Counted from the first letter of the stretch, positions 22,629 to 35,229 are shown. The stretch: DNA of 64,000 nucleotides from Artemia franciscana (GCF_032884065.1 NW_027062662.1:2238052-2302051), one strand, 5' to 3'. Numbers and translations are program-made. Notes: generated from the sequence alone by a model not told the origin.

Positions 22629-23249
22629 ATAGTTAATTGACTTCTTGCTATCTTGGAAAGGGTCTAGGTTAGGAAAATGAAACTTCCAGGGATGGGTCTA
22701 CAGGCTGAAGTAGCCTATATCCCGGGAAGGTATTTTAAAGTACCTACATCCACTCCTTCTCCCTCTAGAGGGCCCTGACCTTTGATGACCTTTAAAAATA
22801 TGTATGTTTTAAAGTAAATCCTTGCAAAATAGATCTTCTTCTTAATTGAAGTACAACAAAATTGTTTTCAGCTTCATAACTTTGCTCAATCCCATTTTAT
22901 AAGGCTTTAAAGATGTGCAAATACATTTCCTAAATTAAAAAAAAAACATTAATATGGCTCAAAATTCTACTAAAATTACAGGAATTGCATTTTCAGAACT
23001 AAAAGCAGAGAAAAAGCAACTAGTAACTGAAAATTAAGGTAAAATGTTGTTTTGTCAAAATTTCAATAGGTATAGACCTGTCATGTAGGCAAATTTCAGG
23101 GCCCTCTAGAGGGAGAAGGAGTGGAGGTGGGTACTTCAAAATACCTTCCCTGGACATACTTTAGCCTGTACACCCATACCTGAAAGTTTCATTTTCCTAA
23201 CCTAAACCCTTTCCAAGATAACAAGAAGTCAATTAACTAGAATTTTACC
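22629..23249. mobile_element. Long-TIR MITE-like element, copy 4
   Basis: Left end slightly eroded (begins near AGTTAATTGACTTCTTGC at 22631), right end intact (AACTAGAATTTTACC). Same internal region as the other copies. Confidence 0.8.
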
Positions 23250-23258
23250 AAATGTTTA

Positions 23259-23883
23259 GTAAAATCCAAGCTCAGTGACTTCTTGCTATCTTGGAAAGGG
23301 GTTAGGTTAGGAAAATGAAACTTTCAGGGATGAGTCTACAGGCTAAAGTATGTCTCAGGAAGGTATTTTTAAGTACCTACCTCTACTCCCTCTCCCTCTA
23401 GAGGGTCCTGACCTTTGATGATCTTTAAAAATATGTGTGCTATAAAAGTGAAACCTTGCAAAATAGATCTGCTTGAATGAAGTTTTCAGCTTCACAACTC
23501 TGCTCAATCCTAATTTATAAGGTTTTAAAGATATGCAAATACATTTCCTAAATTTTGAAAAAAAAAAACATTGATATGGCTCAGAATTGTACTCAAATAA
23601 CATGAATGCCATTTTTTCAGAACTAAAGGCAGAGAAAAGGCAGAGAAAAGGCAACTGGTAACTGAAAATTAAGGTAAAATGCTGTTTTGTCAACATTTCA
23701 ATAGGTATAGACCTGTCATGTACATGGATTTCAGCGCCCTCTAGAGGGAGAAGGAGTAGAGGTGGGTACTTCAGAATACCTTCCTGGGATATACTTTAGC
23801 CTATAGACCCATCCCTGAAAGTTTCATTTTCCTAACCTAACCCCTTTCCAAGATAGCAAGAAGTCACTAAACTAAAATTTTAC
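23259..23883. mobile_element. Long-TIR MITE-like element, copy 5
   Basis: Lies immediately after copy 4, separated by AAATGTTTA, and followed by AAATGTTTA at 23885, so the target duplication is 8-10 bp. Related AAATGTTT also precedes copy 4. It has both terminal repeats and an inner duplication of GGCAGAGAAAAG. Confidence 0.8.
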
Positions 23884-24315
23884 CAAATGTTTATATATCA
23901 TTTGGGCCTAAGTTATATGCTAATCAGACAAAAAATGCTGGATTTTAGACTTCATATCAAATTTTGTATTTTTTTTTTCATTAAGCTATTAGGCCTATTT
24001 TTGCTCATTCTGATATTGGTCAGGTAATACAATCAATATAAGTCTAGAATTAGGGTTGTTGAGAAGGAGACATATAATAATGCAATTCATAGGCTAGGCT
24101 ACTTTATAATATGCATACACAGAATAATTATAGTTAACACATTTTGACTGCAATTCCTCTACCCTGTTCTTTAACCACAGCCCCCAGAGTGGAAATTTGA
24201 AGATCATATTAGATTTTTCCTAGAAATTTTTATAGGCCTATTTTAATTTTTCCTTTTCTCTTGTTTTAGTTTTGAAAATACAATTAATATTATTTGAGTA
24301 GAATTTTAAGCTTTA

Positions 24316-27125
24316 GGGTGAACTTGGGTAAATCCAACCCCCTCCTGAGTTTTTTTTTCACCATAATTTGGTCCAAAGATTGTTTTGGAGTTGCTGGTGC
24401 AATAAAAACAATTTGACATTGCTCTTGGTTTTACTAGTAAACATTCCTCATAATCTAGAAAGTTTACAAGTTTTGTTGTTTCTGTAAGTTACTACACCAA
24501 AGTAACCCATATTATGGAGGTCAAACTTGCTCTCTAGTCTTGGGAAAATCTGATACCCCCAGATAAATCCTATACATATAGGGTTAAAAACTATATGTCA
24601 CCCTAAGGCATGATAGAGGATACTTCTATGTACAGAAATACCATGCAAGACAAAAACTCTGGTCAATAGTTTTCATGTACTACAGCAGAACACAGGTTTT
24701 CTGCTTACCATGGGGTAATTCTGACAGTGTTGGTTTACTCTGTATGTAGAATAAGTATCTAACAGTGGCATTTTTTCAAAATGTTGCTGTTATTTTTGTA
24801 TATATAAAAAAGGTAACACCATGCTTCAAATAATACAGTTGTTGTTTTTTTTTTGTTGTTGAAAAAAGGGGATTTCCATAAAAAAAAGTAACATCAATTG
24901 GTATCAGACAGAGTCAAGATAGCAAACTTTTGACCACTTGTAGACCCTAGTGTGTACAGGCTAATGACATGCAGAAATTTGAATGATGGTAGAGCAAAGG
25001 GAACAGCTCCAGTGTTTCAGCAAAGATGTATTCTTCAACTTCTTCAATTTCATCTTTTTGGGACCAGTCATATGAATAGTTGGCTAGGCTCAGAAAGTGA
25101 AAATATTTTATGCAAACAAGAGTTTTGTCAGGAAAATCAAGAACCCAGTCAGACATCAGAGTCTTCACTAGAAAGATCAGCTTTCTTTATCTTTTTTTGG
25201 TTTTGGCTTGAGCATATTCTCTTTAATTTTTTCTTTTTTTCTTTAACTTTTATTTTTTCTCTTTCTATGTTTGTTCAAGTCCTCTCAAAATCTCTACAGA
25301 TATGATTACTTTGGCTTCTTAAGCAATTCTCTGCCAACCAGATTTCCCAGGTGCTGATGCATCAAGAAAAGGGCACTAGGCTGAGTCCAAGAGAAGTTCT
25401 TCAAATGATTTCTCATGTGAATGAACCAACATTGAACTGATTAGTTGGAGTATTCACTGTGGTTGTCACTCTTGTTAAATTCCAAGTATCTGATGTCTTT
25501 GTCTCAACATGTCATTTTCCCTTGACCTTCTCAATTATGCTACAGTTGATATGTGTTGGAATAGCAAAATTGTAAATTCCTGTTGTTTAAAATGATTTTT
25601 TAATCAGTGAAGGGATAAAGTAAGTTTCCTAGATCTGACATAAAGTTTTCACAAGTCCCTCTTTTGGTAAGATGTCACCTAGATGTGCTTGATGCTAATA
25701 GGATTATTTCAGCCATTTTTCTGTTAATAGGGTGATTTCAGCCATTTGAAAATGATCTTGTAAAGGGTCTGCAGAACATGGGATAGACAGGCTGGCAACT
25801 TGAGGATAGTAACATTTATTTCTGAAGGAAGCTCCAGAAGTACCAAGAATAAATAGGAGCCATGGCTGTCAATGTCAACAAGGGTCTTTCACCTGAGGCA
25901 GGAAAATATCCTTAAACTAGTTGTAGAAGAGGTCTGCTTTATTCTGTCTTTTCTTAGTAGATGAAAAATATGTATCTGGATGGTCTTTATCAGGCAGCCA
26001 TGAACTAAAAGTGTTTTTCCCTGAGATAATTACCAGTAGTGGCAGTTTCTTGTATGATGCACTTATACATGCAAGAATAGGTGTGTCATCACACCCATTG
26101 TCACCAGCTCACTGCTTTTCTGATGATCCTTTTGCACCAGCAATTTTAAGGCTATCAGGATTGCAAAAAAATGAAGTTTGTTCTAGTTGTACCAACATTC
26201 TGGATTGTCCAAGATGTCAAGCTCTTCTGCTGTTTTTTGTAGCAGGTCATAAAATCCTAGAATGATGAAAAGGTCTGCTTATTGCACAGCCTTCAGGATT
26301 TTTAAGTCTCTCAGGTTTGTTTAGTGAGATATTGTTTCTTTTCTTAAACCTAATCCACCAGTCTTCACCTGGCCAATTCTTTGTGAAATGAGTTTTGGTT
26401 TTGTTCTCACTGATATCTGTTTTTCACTTCATCTTGGAACTGCTGTTTGGTAAGCCTGTGCCCCATTTTTCCATGACCTTCAGTGAATTTGCTATATACT
26501 GCTCAGCATAATTGGGCAGTTCTAGGGGTTTTCAGGGGTAACAGCAGGCAAGCTGGGGAAATCTCTTTCCCCAGCTTGGTTCTTTGTCTGGTCAATTAGT
26601 ATGTTGTAAATTGTGTAATTGTAAATAGAGAAAAAAACACTGAAATCTATGCTGGAATTGCCAAAACCTAGCAACTTGTATACACAGGGTAAGTCCAACA
26701 ATCTTTTCAGAATTTATCCTGTATGGGGTAAGTCTGACATGTCAGATTTACCCCAAATTAGAGTTTTTCTGGGATAAGTCCAACATCCCTTGTGTCTCCT
26801 GACTAGTTTGAGAATAAAATACTAATAAATAACATTAATTACCTGTACTATCCTATTAACTTTTCAGCTGTTTAGAGTCATTTTATCATCTCTATTTTTC
26901 TGCACTATCACTTAAAATTTGCTACCTACTTTGTGGCCAACAAAAATGCTGTCCTCCAAATATTGAAATTGATTAAAGGAATTGAAAATGGCAGAAATAT
27001 TCAACAATGATGTTAAGTACCCAAGCTAAAGGAAGAAGATGGTACATGGAGTCAAAGACATCTATGATCACTGATCCAAATAAGATAGGGGGTTTGAGTT
27101 ACCCCTGTGTTGGATTTACCTACCC
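24316..27125 (-). mobile_element. Decayed pogo/jerky-like (Tc1/mariner superfamily) DNA transposon
   Basis: 2.8 kb flanked by TA dinucleotides (24314-24315 and 27126-27127), the target duplication of this superfamily. Ends are inverted: left GGGTGAACTTGGGTAAATCC, right reverse complement GGGTAGGTAAATCCAACAC. Subterminal GGGTAAGTCCAAC words recur near 26687 and 26770. The minus strand carries pieces of a DDE transposase in order: a CENP-B/jerky-type HTH end (WPGEDWWIRFKKRNN, LNKPERL; about 26370-26300), FYDLLQKTAEELDI (about 26260-26210), TPILACISASYKKLPLLVII (about 26090-26030) and FKDIFLPQV (about 25905). Stops and frameshifts make it inactive. Confidence 0.8.
25560..26420 (-). pseudogene. 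pogo/jerky-type DDE transposase remnant
   Basis: On the minus strand, recognisable segments of the CENP-B-like DNA-binding domain and the DDE_1 catalytic domain occur in the family's normal order, with in-frame stops and frame changes. The segment after ACISASYKKLPLLVIISG matches the region where these enzymes have A-x-G-x-x-L-P-P-x-x-I. The window between 25600 and 25800 still resembles the later LPAHLSHVLQPLD-type block (QVASLSIPCSADPL). Confidence 0.7.
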
Positions 27126-28639
27126 TATCATAATTTTTTTTTTTTATTTAATTTAGGAAATGTATTTGCAGATCTTTGAAACCTCATGGATTAGGATTGA
27201 GCAAAGTTGTACAGCTGTAAATACTTTTCTTGTACTTTGTTTAATCATAGGATCTATTTTTCTAGGTTTCAGCTTCATAAAACCAAGATTTTTTAAGGTA
27301 ATCAAAGATCAGTGCCCTCTAGAGAGAGAAGGAGTAGAGGTAGTCACTTCAAAACATCTTCTGAGGATATACTTTCGTTTGTAAATCCATCCCTGAACCT
27401 TACCTAAAGACTATCCAAGATATCAAAAAGTAGCTTGTCTTGAATTCTACTAAGAAATGTTTTCTTACAAACCAGTGCTGCTACTTAGAATGCTGCCATC
27501 TCAATAGCCTTAATTCTAGGCTTATACCAGACAATATTTTATAAACATAGACTTATTTGCAGGTTTATTATGATGTAATCTTGTATATGATGTAGGCCTA
27601 AATAGAATTAGATAATTGTATGCTAGTTGGCACCAGCTGTCTACAGTCTTGCCAAACTTTTTTGATAGATAGACATTTATAATAAAGTTCTAGCTAGGTG
27701 GCTTCTTGCTGTCATGAAAAGTAGTTGAGTTAGGTGAATAAAACTTTCAGGGATAAATGCAGACCTACACATATACTCTGAGAAGATATTGCCAAGTCAC
27801 TATGTTGCTAAATTTTCTGATTAACTCACTAATGAGATAGCTAAAAATTAGACACAAGCTTGAAATCAAAATCTCATACTGAATCCAAATGTAATACTTG
27901 AGCTGGAATTGAATTACCCCCCCCCCCTTGTTTCCTACTGTAAATATATATCCAGGGCTGTATATATGCACTGAATTTTCCATAAGTCACTCTTTTCTTC
28001 AAATTGATTTTAACAGTTTTCAAAGTAATCAAAAATTTATTGCATATACAGAGGACTTCTGGTAATCCAGCAGAAATTTGGCAGGGCAGTGTTGAATTAT
28101 GGAATTTGTTGGATGATAGGTACTGTCTAACACCTTCTGCAGTCAGGATTATTTTACAAAAGAGTATCTTGTTATCTGACAAATTACAGATCTAATGAAA
28201 AGATCCTACATTGTATATCATACTGTGAAGTACATATTATAATTCATTGTATATGTCATATTCAGTAAATTAAACAGCACAATAAGAGAGCTTATGTTTT
28301 ATTATAAAATTGATATTATTAATGCTATAGAACTTACAGAAAGATTAAACTTTAACTAGACATGCCCTTGGTAGGTTGTGGTGACTGTATCTGGTGATAT
28401 CCTTTTCCAAGACAATGTAATAGTTAATAGAGATAATAAATTCTACAATTGACAAAGAGCCATAAAACAAATCTTTCATATTAAGTTTCCATTATTTTTT
28501 TCATTATATGGTCATTAATGATACCTACTTCAGCTGTAGGCTGCAATGCTGTCATATCTTGTCAAATGCAAGCTGAGAATTTATCTTAAATTGCAGCTAG
28601 GAGCAATCTAAGGATTTCTCCCTTTAGAGTTCCAAAATG

Positions 28640-29000
28640 ATGACTTGAGCTGTATTCAAAGTTCTTTAGTGAGCAGATGCTGTTGTATGACCTGTAGCAT
28701 CCCAGTGGAGAGGCTCTCTGGGGGACCACTCAGCATCCAGCCTTTGTTTGAAAACATTGACAGATTCAGAAGTAACTGTTTCATTAGATAGTGGGTTCCA
28801 ACTGTTGACAATTTGTGATAAAAATAATTGAGTCTGAACTCTAGATATAGTAGACTGCTTGACAAGTTTCATGTGATAACCTCTAGTTGTTCTTCTTCTT
28901 CTTCAGTAGATGTGGGCTTTTCAGTCAAGACTTCAGCACTTTTCCCTTTGATTCACTCTGTGATGGACAGGGTTACTGATTTGGTTGCTTCTTATTTATC
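28640..29000 (-). pseudogene. CR1-like LINE, C-terminal end of ORF2
   Basis: The minus strand encodes RTTRGYHMKLVKQ (about 28895-28857), then LFLSQIVNSWNPLSNETV and SVNVFKQRLDAEW, stop at 28664-28666. This is the standard C-terminal end of CR1/L2-clade LINE proteins (R-G-H-x-x-K-L, FFSxRVVxxWN, FKxRLD). The frame is open for 68 codons. Upstream parts are lost. Confidence 0.78.
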
Positions 29001-29004
29001 TAGA

Positions 29005-29913
29005 ATCAGCTCAGATTTCTTTCAGTAGGTCTTGATTCTAGTAGTTGAAACATAAGATAATAAATGCTGATTTCTGAACTCTGTGCATATGTAGTGAGAT
29101 AGACTCTTGGCTGATAGTGAAATTTTGTGGTGTTTGAAGCACTTTAAGGGTTTACATTGCAGAATAATCTGTGCAAACGTTAGCTTATTACATTCAAATA
29201 GGCAATGGTCAATTGTTTCATTTGTAAAATTACAAGACCTGCAAAGGGGGAAGAGGGAACTGCTCCACTTGAATTAGGGAACAGATATGAAAATGCCTGA
29301 AAATTTAGCCCATTTAACCCAGAATAAATTTTATGATAAATCTTAGAAAGGTACTTATTGGGGAAAGGTGATAGGATTTGATTATTGTTATTTAACAGTA
29401 CCCTGCTAATCTCCAGTGGTAAATATCTCTAATGGGGATTCTTCTCCAACTTGGCTGGTCAATATTTAAAGCATTTTTTCAATTTCGTCTGCCTTATGGT
29501 TACCAATAACACCTGAGTGGCTTGGAACATACTGGAGATAAGTTCTTATTCCTCTTAAAGCAAGATTATCAATAATGCCAAGACAATGAAATGCGTCTAT
29601 ATTCATCTTATACTGAGAAGCTGAAGAAAGCAGCCCTAGGCTTGATAAAGAGTCAGAATAAACTGTAATATTTTGTAAATCAACAATCATAAATTCATTA
29701 TTCTTGATGTACTCCAATGCCATGATTATGGCGTTTAACTCAGCAGACATTACAGATGCATTGTCATGCAATATCTCGCCCAAAGCAATATTAACGGTTG
29801 GGATAAACACTCCACTCGCCACTTTCTTATTCATTTTGGACTCATGAACAAAAATTTGGAAATGGTTTTTATGTGTAATTGCGTTAAGCTTGGCAAATTT
29901 TTTCCGGATAAAA
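29005..29913 (-). pseudogene. Jockey/I-like LINE: RNase H domain and C-terminal tail
   Basis: Minus-strand open frame from about 29913 to 29466 is an RNase H domain of a non-LTR retrotransposon: IFVHESK at the position of the usual TDGSK (so the first catalytic Asp is changed), SAELNAIIMALEYIKN (Glu), VYSDSLSSL (Asp) and VPSHSGVIGNHKADEIEK (last Asp). The RNase H part is otherwise intact. Downstream (29460-29170), with stops, the tail reads KWAKFSGIFISVP, LCRSCNFTNETIDHCLFECN, a zinc-knuckle-like C-terminus typical of these elements. The RT domain is missing upstream. Confidence 0.8.
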
Positions 29914-30959
29914 GCAATGGGGGTAAGTTATTGAGTTGGGACCTACAGTAGGGAATAATGCTGGGAGAGTACTAGCCTCATTAACTTATAGGCTAACATG
30001 GTGTCCTCTCTAAATCATCAAAAACAAAAATCAACACTTATATATTGAGCACCATAGTAGTGGTGTGTTCAAATTGAAAGCAATTCGGTTATGTCTTATC
30101 TACATTAGCAAAGATTATCAAAAAATATTCAACAATAATAGACATGTTGGATTACAAGGGACAATAGATTACCAAGGTTCAAGGCTCTTTATTGTAAATA
30201 CCAATGAATTAAAAAATTTTACTCTTGGCAGGGAGTAGAACTTGTATACCATCAAGAATGATCCACTACATAATTCAGGGTATATATTTGTACATTAGGG
30301 GGGGGGGGTGCATAGGGTAGAGATAAACTTAATTTCTGGCACAAAATTGATGTTTTTATTTAGATTTAAGATGAAAATCTGATTCTAAAGTGTATTCCAT
30401 TTTTTAGCTATCTCATTAGTAAGTTAGAAAATTTACCGCTTTGTCTATCCATTTCTGATTCCTTGGGCTAGAAGATTGTGTGCAATACAGGTCAATACCT
30501 GTCTGGATCCTTAAAAAAATATTGGGCTTTAAACCTTAATTTTTCAGTTTTGAATCTTTTTCTTTGGCTTTACTTTTGACAATTGAAATTCCTATCATAT
30601 GGGTAGAATTTTAAGACAGTTTAAGGGGTCTTCTCTAAATTTAAGAAATAGATTTATAGATTTTTAAATTGGGATTCAGAAAAGGTACAAGACCCAAAAT
30701 GCTTTTTTTGTGCCTCATTTGAACTGAAAATCTATTTGGTAAAGTTTCACTTCTATAACATAAAGATTGTTAAAAGTAAGGGTTGTGGTGTCTAGAGAGA
30801 GAAGGAGTAGAGGTAGATTTTCTAAACAATCTTCCCAGGAGATCATAAAGGCTCTAGGTACATTCCTATGGTTTTGCTCACTTAACTAAACTACTTTATA
30901 ATAAACCCTAACCAACAGCAAAAAACTGTATCTTTGAATTTTACCAAATGTATAGGTAC

Positions 30960-32180
30960 AAAATTATATAACTTGATGTAGACAATCTCCTTTTATGCTA
31001 TTTCCAAATATAGTAATCCATTCACTTGGCAAATGGACTCCCCTCTCTGATTGTCCTATGCATAGACCAAGAAATATATAGAAATTAGAAGGAAAATAAT
31101 GAAATTATTACTTTACAATAAGTAGGATTGATCAGATTTTCATGTTTTCTTCTATCAGCTTAGAAATGATTTCAAGCAGTCTACTGTTTGAGTCATTTAC
31201 ACACTTAATCACAAAGGGAGATAAATTCCAGACTGAGAAGATAATTTGTTTAATGTAGGAGCTATGACATATGACAAGATTGAAGTAATAGAGGAATTCA
31301 GTATTAGGGCTTTACTATATATTACATCAAATTTTATAATTTGGTGGAAGTTTCAAACAATAGTATTGGCTGACAAAGGGGTATCTGCTGCTTTCCCTGT
31401 CTTTATACTATGTCCATTAGAATATGACTCCTCTTTGGTTTTAAGCTGCTCCCCTTTCAAGGTTGCTCTTCAAGGGATTAGTGTTAATGCTTAGTGTTAG
31501 TGTCAGAAATTAGTGTGTTTACTCAATATTTTCCAATTACCAGACTTGTGTTCACTGTAAATCACCATATCAGTAACAGCCGCCAGTGAAGTGGCACTTT
31601 AAAAATACTCATTTAATTTGTTGTGTTAATCAGCAATTCAGGTCATCTTCTTTTTTCAATGACACAGTCCAGTTTTTCCCATGCATCTTTTACCTTTTAG
31701 ATTTTGATCTTGAAAGAAAAAAGCTTTTTTGCTTAAGAGTGTCTAAGTTTTTACTTTTGGAGAAGAGAGAAGGCTCTAGTTCTCCTCCTAGGTAAAAGCC
31801 TAAGTTTTGCTTAAATTGTATGTCAATGAACTTAATATTAATGCATTGTTTTCTAATTGATGTTATTGTTAAATGTTATCATCTTAATTTGAAGACCAGA
31901 TAAATATGAATCTAATGTGAGAGTTTTTAGGTAGGATAAAAAAAATGACTTCATTTTAAAAAACTAAAATTGTAGGTACAATATTGAGGTGTAAATCACT
32001 TGATTAACTCAAATAAAATCATGTAACATAGGCATAGATAATATAGACATTCTACCAACTTGTCATTCAAAACTAGCCAATATTGTTAAAATAAGCACTT
32101 TAAGCTCTTGTTTTGGCTAGAAGAGACACTGGCAATTTACTGCTGATATGAGATGGTGCAGTGCACGAGTCTATCTTTTT
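30960..32180. other. Non-coding interval
   Basis: AT-rich, no convincing coding region, RNA gene or repeat seen. Confidence 0.5.
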
Positions 32181-32184
32181 TACC

Positions 32185-34770
32185 TAATTTCGAAATTGAG
32201 TGTAATAGGGTTACATTTACCAACTGAGGAAAATATTTCGACAGATCAAGATATCAGTATTTTCAGCTTCTTTCATAGGTCTTATTACCTTATTAACTTG
32301 ATTGTTCCAGTAAAAACCATGAGCCAGTCAAGCTGTGGTGCTCTGCACCTTTATTTTTCTGACTCCTTTTTATCAAGTTGAAAGTATGTTGTGGGGGGGG
32401 GGGTTACTAAAGCCAGTCACAAAATATGTGGCTTTCTTAAAACCACAACATAGATACTAATTATTTATGTGTATCTAGCAGGAAAGAATCCAAGTTGGTG
32501 TATTTTACCTTCATCTAAAAGTCACAAAAAACTGCAAAGAAACTTTATGACTAAGACACTTTGCCTTGTTAAGTGTTTCCAATGATCAGTGAGACAGACT
32601 GTAACGTTTTGACTGTTGGAACTTATAGGCTATGCTGTATAAGACTAGTGCAGGGCCAATTTGAAGGCTAGTTTATGAGCAACTAACTTTTTGGGTGTCA
32701 GGTCTTCTTGTAATTTCATGAAATAAAAAATTCAAAAAGTTTTTTCTTTATTATTTATCCAAAATTTAAAGTTGTTAACATACCACTTAAGCGCCCAGAA
32801 TATTCATGTTCTATGATATTCAAGTTTTTTTTCATATTTGGATTAATAAGGTTTTGAGGCTATTTATTACTATTACAAGAATGAAACTGAAATTAAGAAA
32901 TCTTAAAAATAAAATGGTTTATGCAAAATGCATGTTTCAAAAGTGCTTTCCAACTCCTGCTAGAAATTATATCAAAGTCGATATGAGTTTGTTGATAATA
33001 AGTCTGAGGCTAATTTTGTTGTATGTAAGTCCATCTTGAATATTATTTTAGAAACTAAACTTTTTTTTTGCTCAATAACTCCTCAAGTATGACATTTTTT
33101 TTCACTTCAATTATTGAACTAAGCCCTGATATTATATTAGCAGCTATTTTATAACCAGCAAATTCAAAAATTTTTATGGACTGCTTGTTGTTTCTTGCTG
33201 GCTAAACTGTTTTAAGTTACTGGACTATATCGAGATAGTGGTAGATATTCAGGTATCATTTTGTTAGTCCTTTCATTTTATTGATTTATCTTTTTGCCTA
33301 CTTATGAATTGAGTTTTTAAAGTTGCTTCACCTACCAACTGAGCATAATATTTGGACAGGTCAAGATTTCAGTTTCTTTCATTCATCTTATTGCCTTATT
33401 ATTTTAGTTCTTTTAGTCTATTAAATAAAATAAAAACAAGCTTTTTTTTTAACTGAAAGTAAGGAGCAACATTAAAACTAAAAATGAACAGGAATTATTC
33501 TGTATATGAAAGGGCCTGTCCTCTCCTCTAAGCCCTGCTCTTTGTGCTAAGGTTTTGTATTGTTTTAAAAAGTAGAGTTGTGAGAAAGAGTCAAACTTTA
33601 GCACAAAGAGCAGAGCATTGAGGAGGGGACATCCCCTTTCATATATGGAATAATTTGTATTAGTTTTAAGTTTTAACATAGCTCCTTACTTTCAGTTTAA
33701 ATCCTTACTTTAAGTCCTTACTTTAAACTTACTTTAAGTTTACTCCTTACTTTACAAGTTTAAAAAAAATTGTTTTTTATTTAATTTCTGAATGTTTTTG
33801 AATTAATGCGGGTTTTGATTTTGGCTCACTCTAGGCTCCACATAAAGTAATTAATTGTACTTCTTAATTGAATCCTGATACCTCAGCGTGCTTCCTTTAT
33901 AGGGCAACTCTTCTATAGTTGCTACTAATATCTTATTTGTTTAGTTGTTTGCTGTAATCTGTATTTTAACCTGCAATGATAAACTCAGCTCCCTAAAACA
34001 TGAAAAAAAAAATAAACCAAAACGTAAAAATAAATTCCATAGTATATTTTACATCACACATTCTGAATATATTCTGTAATATGCATAGAATATTCCAAAA
34101 TTCCTTCTTTTCTTCATTGTTTATATTTATCTTGCTTTGTTTTTAGCTGCACAATTTTGTATGGAAAAGATTTTCCATAGGGATGAATTTTCTGCAGGGG
34201 GGTGAGAGTTTTTCAGGGGAATATGCCTAGCATCTCTCTCCTTGTATCCAGGTATAAGTTGTGTGGTTGTATTCAGCCACAAAATAAAGATTTCTTGTTT
34301 TCTGTATCTAGTAGAAAGGAATTCAAGGTTTATTTTGCCTTCACCAACAAGTCAGCAAAGAAACTTTATGATTAAGCTACTTTGGCTTGGTGTAAAGCAG
34401 AGTAAAATATTTTTTGCTAAGTGTTCCAGTGAATAGTAAAGAACTGATTTACTGTTAAATACTCATAGACTATGGTATAAAAGACCAATGCAGGGCCATT
34501 TTAAAGACCAATTGTTCAACAGCTAATTTTTTTGGTGCCATGCCTAGTCCTGATTTCGTAGGGTACTACTAAATGTCATAAGATTTCTATTTCTGTTCAA
34601 AGTATAAAGTTGTTAAAATACTACTTTAACATCCTAAAACAAAATGAAACATACAACATGCATGGTTCCCAATTTTTTTCCAACTCCTACCAGAAATTGC
34701 TTCAAAGATCTTATGAACCATAAATGTGAGGCTAATCTTTTAATGTGCAAGTCCTAAAGCATGGTAAGTG
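32185..34770. repeat. Diverged tandem segmental duplication
   Basis: Copy 1 (32185-33045) and copy 2 (33310-34765) share, in the same order, ACCAACTGAG...ATATTT, TCTTATTRCCTTATTA, TGTATCTAGYAG, AGCAAAGAAACTTTATGA, GCAGGGCCA, AAAGTTGTTAA, TTTCCAACTCCT and GAGGCTAAT blocks. Copy 2 is longer because foldback copy B sits in it. Similarity is moderate, so the duplication is old. Confidence 0.65.
33440..33830 (+). mobile_element. Foldback element, copy B (hairpin 1 only)
   Basis: Hairpin 1 at 33451-33699 with arms AACTGAAAGTAAGGAGCAAC and its complement, followed by a local expansion of CTTACTTTAAG words and the start of the spacer. The rest is missing. It interrupts one copy of a tandem duplication (32180-34770). 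Confidence 0.7.
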
Positions 34771-34837
34771 AATGTCTCATAGAGTATCTAATATCTATTT
34801 AGGTTGGTATATAAGGATTGAAAAGGGCACTAACCAT

Positions 34838-35052
34838 TGTCAGACATGGGAAAAGTTCCGAAGCTGCCATTAGCAGAATTTGACAGAATTCCAAAAGCTG
34901 CCAACACATTAGCAGAAGAACTTGTGTTCTGATAGCTTTTCTTTGAGGAAAAAGTATTTTTATATGTAGAAATGATATTTACAGATAAAAATCTGGCAAC
35001 AAATTTGGAAACTTCCAAGTAGAATTGCTACTTTGCTACTTTACTTTTTCCA
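34838..35052 (+). repeat. SINE-like dispersed repeat, copy 2 of 3
   Basis: Same family as 84-306: shares GACAGAATTCCAAAAGCTGCC, a variant of AGCTTTTCTTT, and a related AAGTAGAATTGCTACTTTGC end. Confidence 0.65.
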
Positions 35053-35229
35053 TGATGGATCATTGCCTGTGTGCTAGTGTAGAATCTTCTGCAGTTTTTC
35101 CCATCCCTGTTGTATACAACCATAGATTGAGTTATGAAGTTAGGAGATGGCTCATTTGATTGCGGATTCAGGGGCATCCAAGTGCCCTCTGTGTTCCCAG
35201 GTACCCTAATGGTATTGGGTTAAACTCTT

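Larger units (their letters stand above)
24240..27465. mobile_element. Long-TIR MITE-like element, copy 6, split by a pogo-like insertion
   Basis: The inner part at about 24240-24313 (AGTTTTGAAAATACAATTAA ... TTTGAGTAGAATTTTAAG) continues at 27128-27465 (GGAAATGTATTTGCAGATC to the right terminal repeat near 27455). The two halves are separated by the transposon at 24316-27125. The left terminal repeat is not recognisable. Confidence 0.65.
27800..30440. mobile_element. Insertion with ~160-bp inverted ends carrying LINE fragments
   Basis: 27800-27965 and 30285-30440 are inverted copies: both contain CTAATGAGATAGCTAAAAA (as complement on the right), a poly-C/poly-G run and a TATATATC/GTATATAT block in mirrored order. 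Between them lie two LINE ends on the minus strand. The whole interrupts copy 7 of the long-TIR family. The nature of the inverted-end element is unknown. Confidence 0.55.
27682..30955. mobile_element. Long-TIR MITE-like element, copy 7, split by a 2.6-kb insertion
   Basis: Left terminal repeat at 27682-27795 (TTCTAGCTAGGTGGCTTCTTGC ... CTTTCAGGGAT); the inner part and right terminal repeat are at about 30440-30955 (ending TTTGAATTTTACC). Both parts are strongly diverged from the other copies, so this is an old insertion. Confidence 0.6.
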
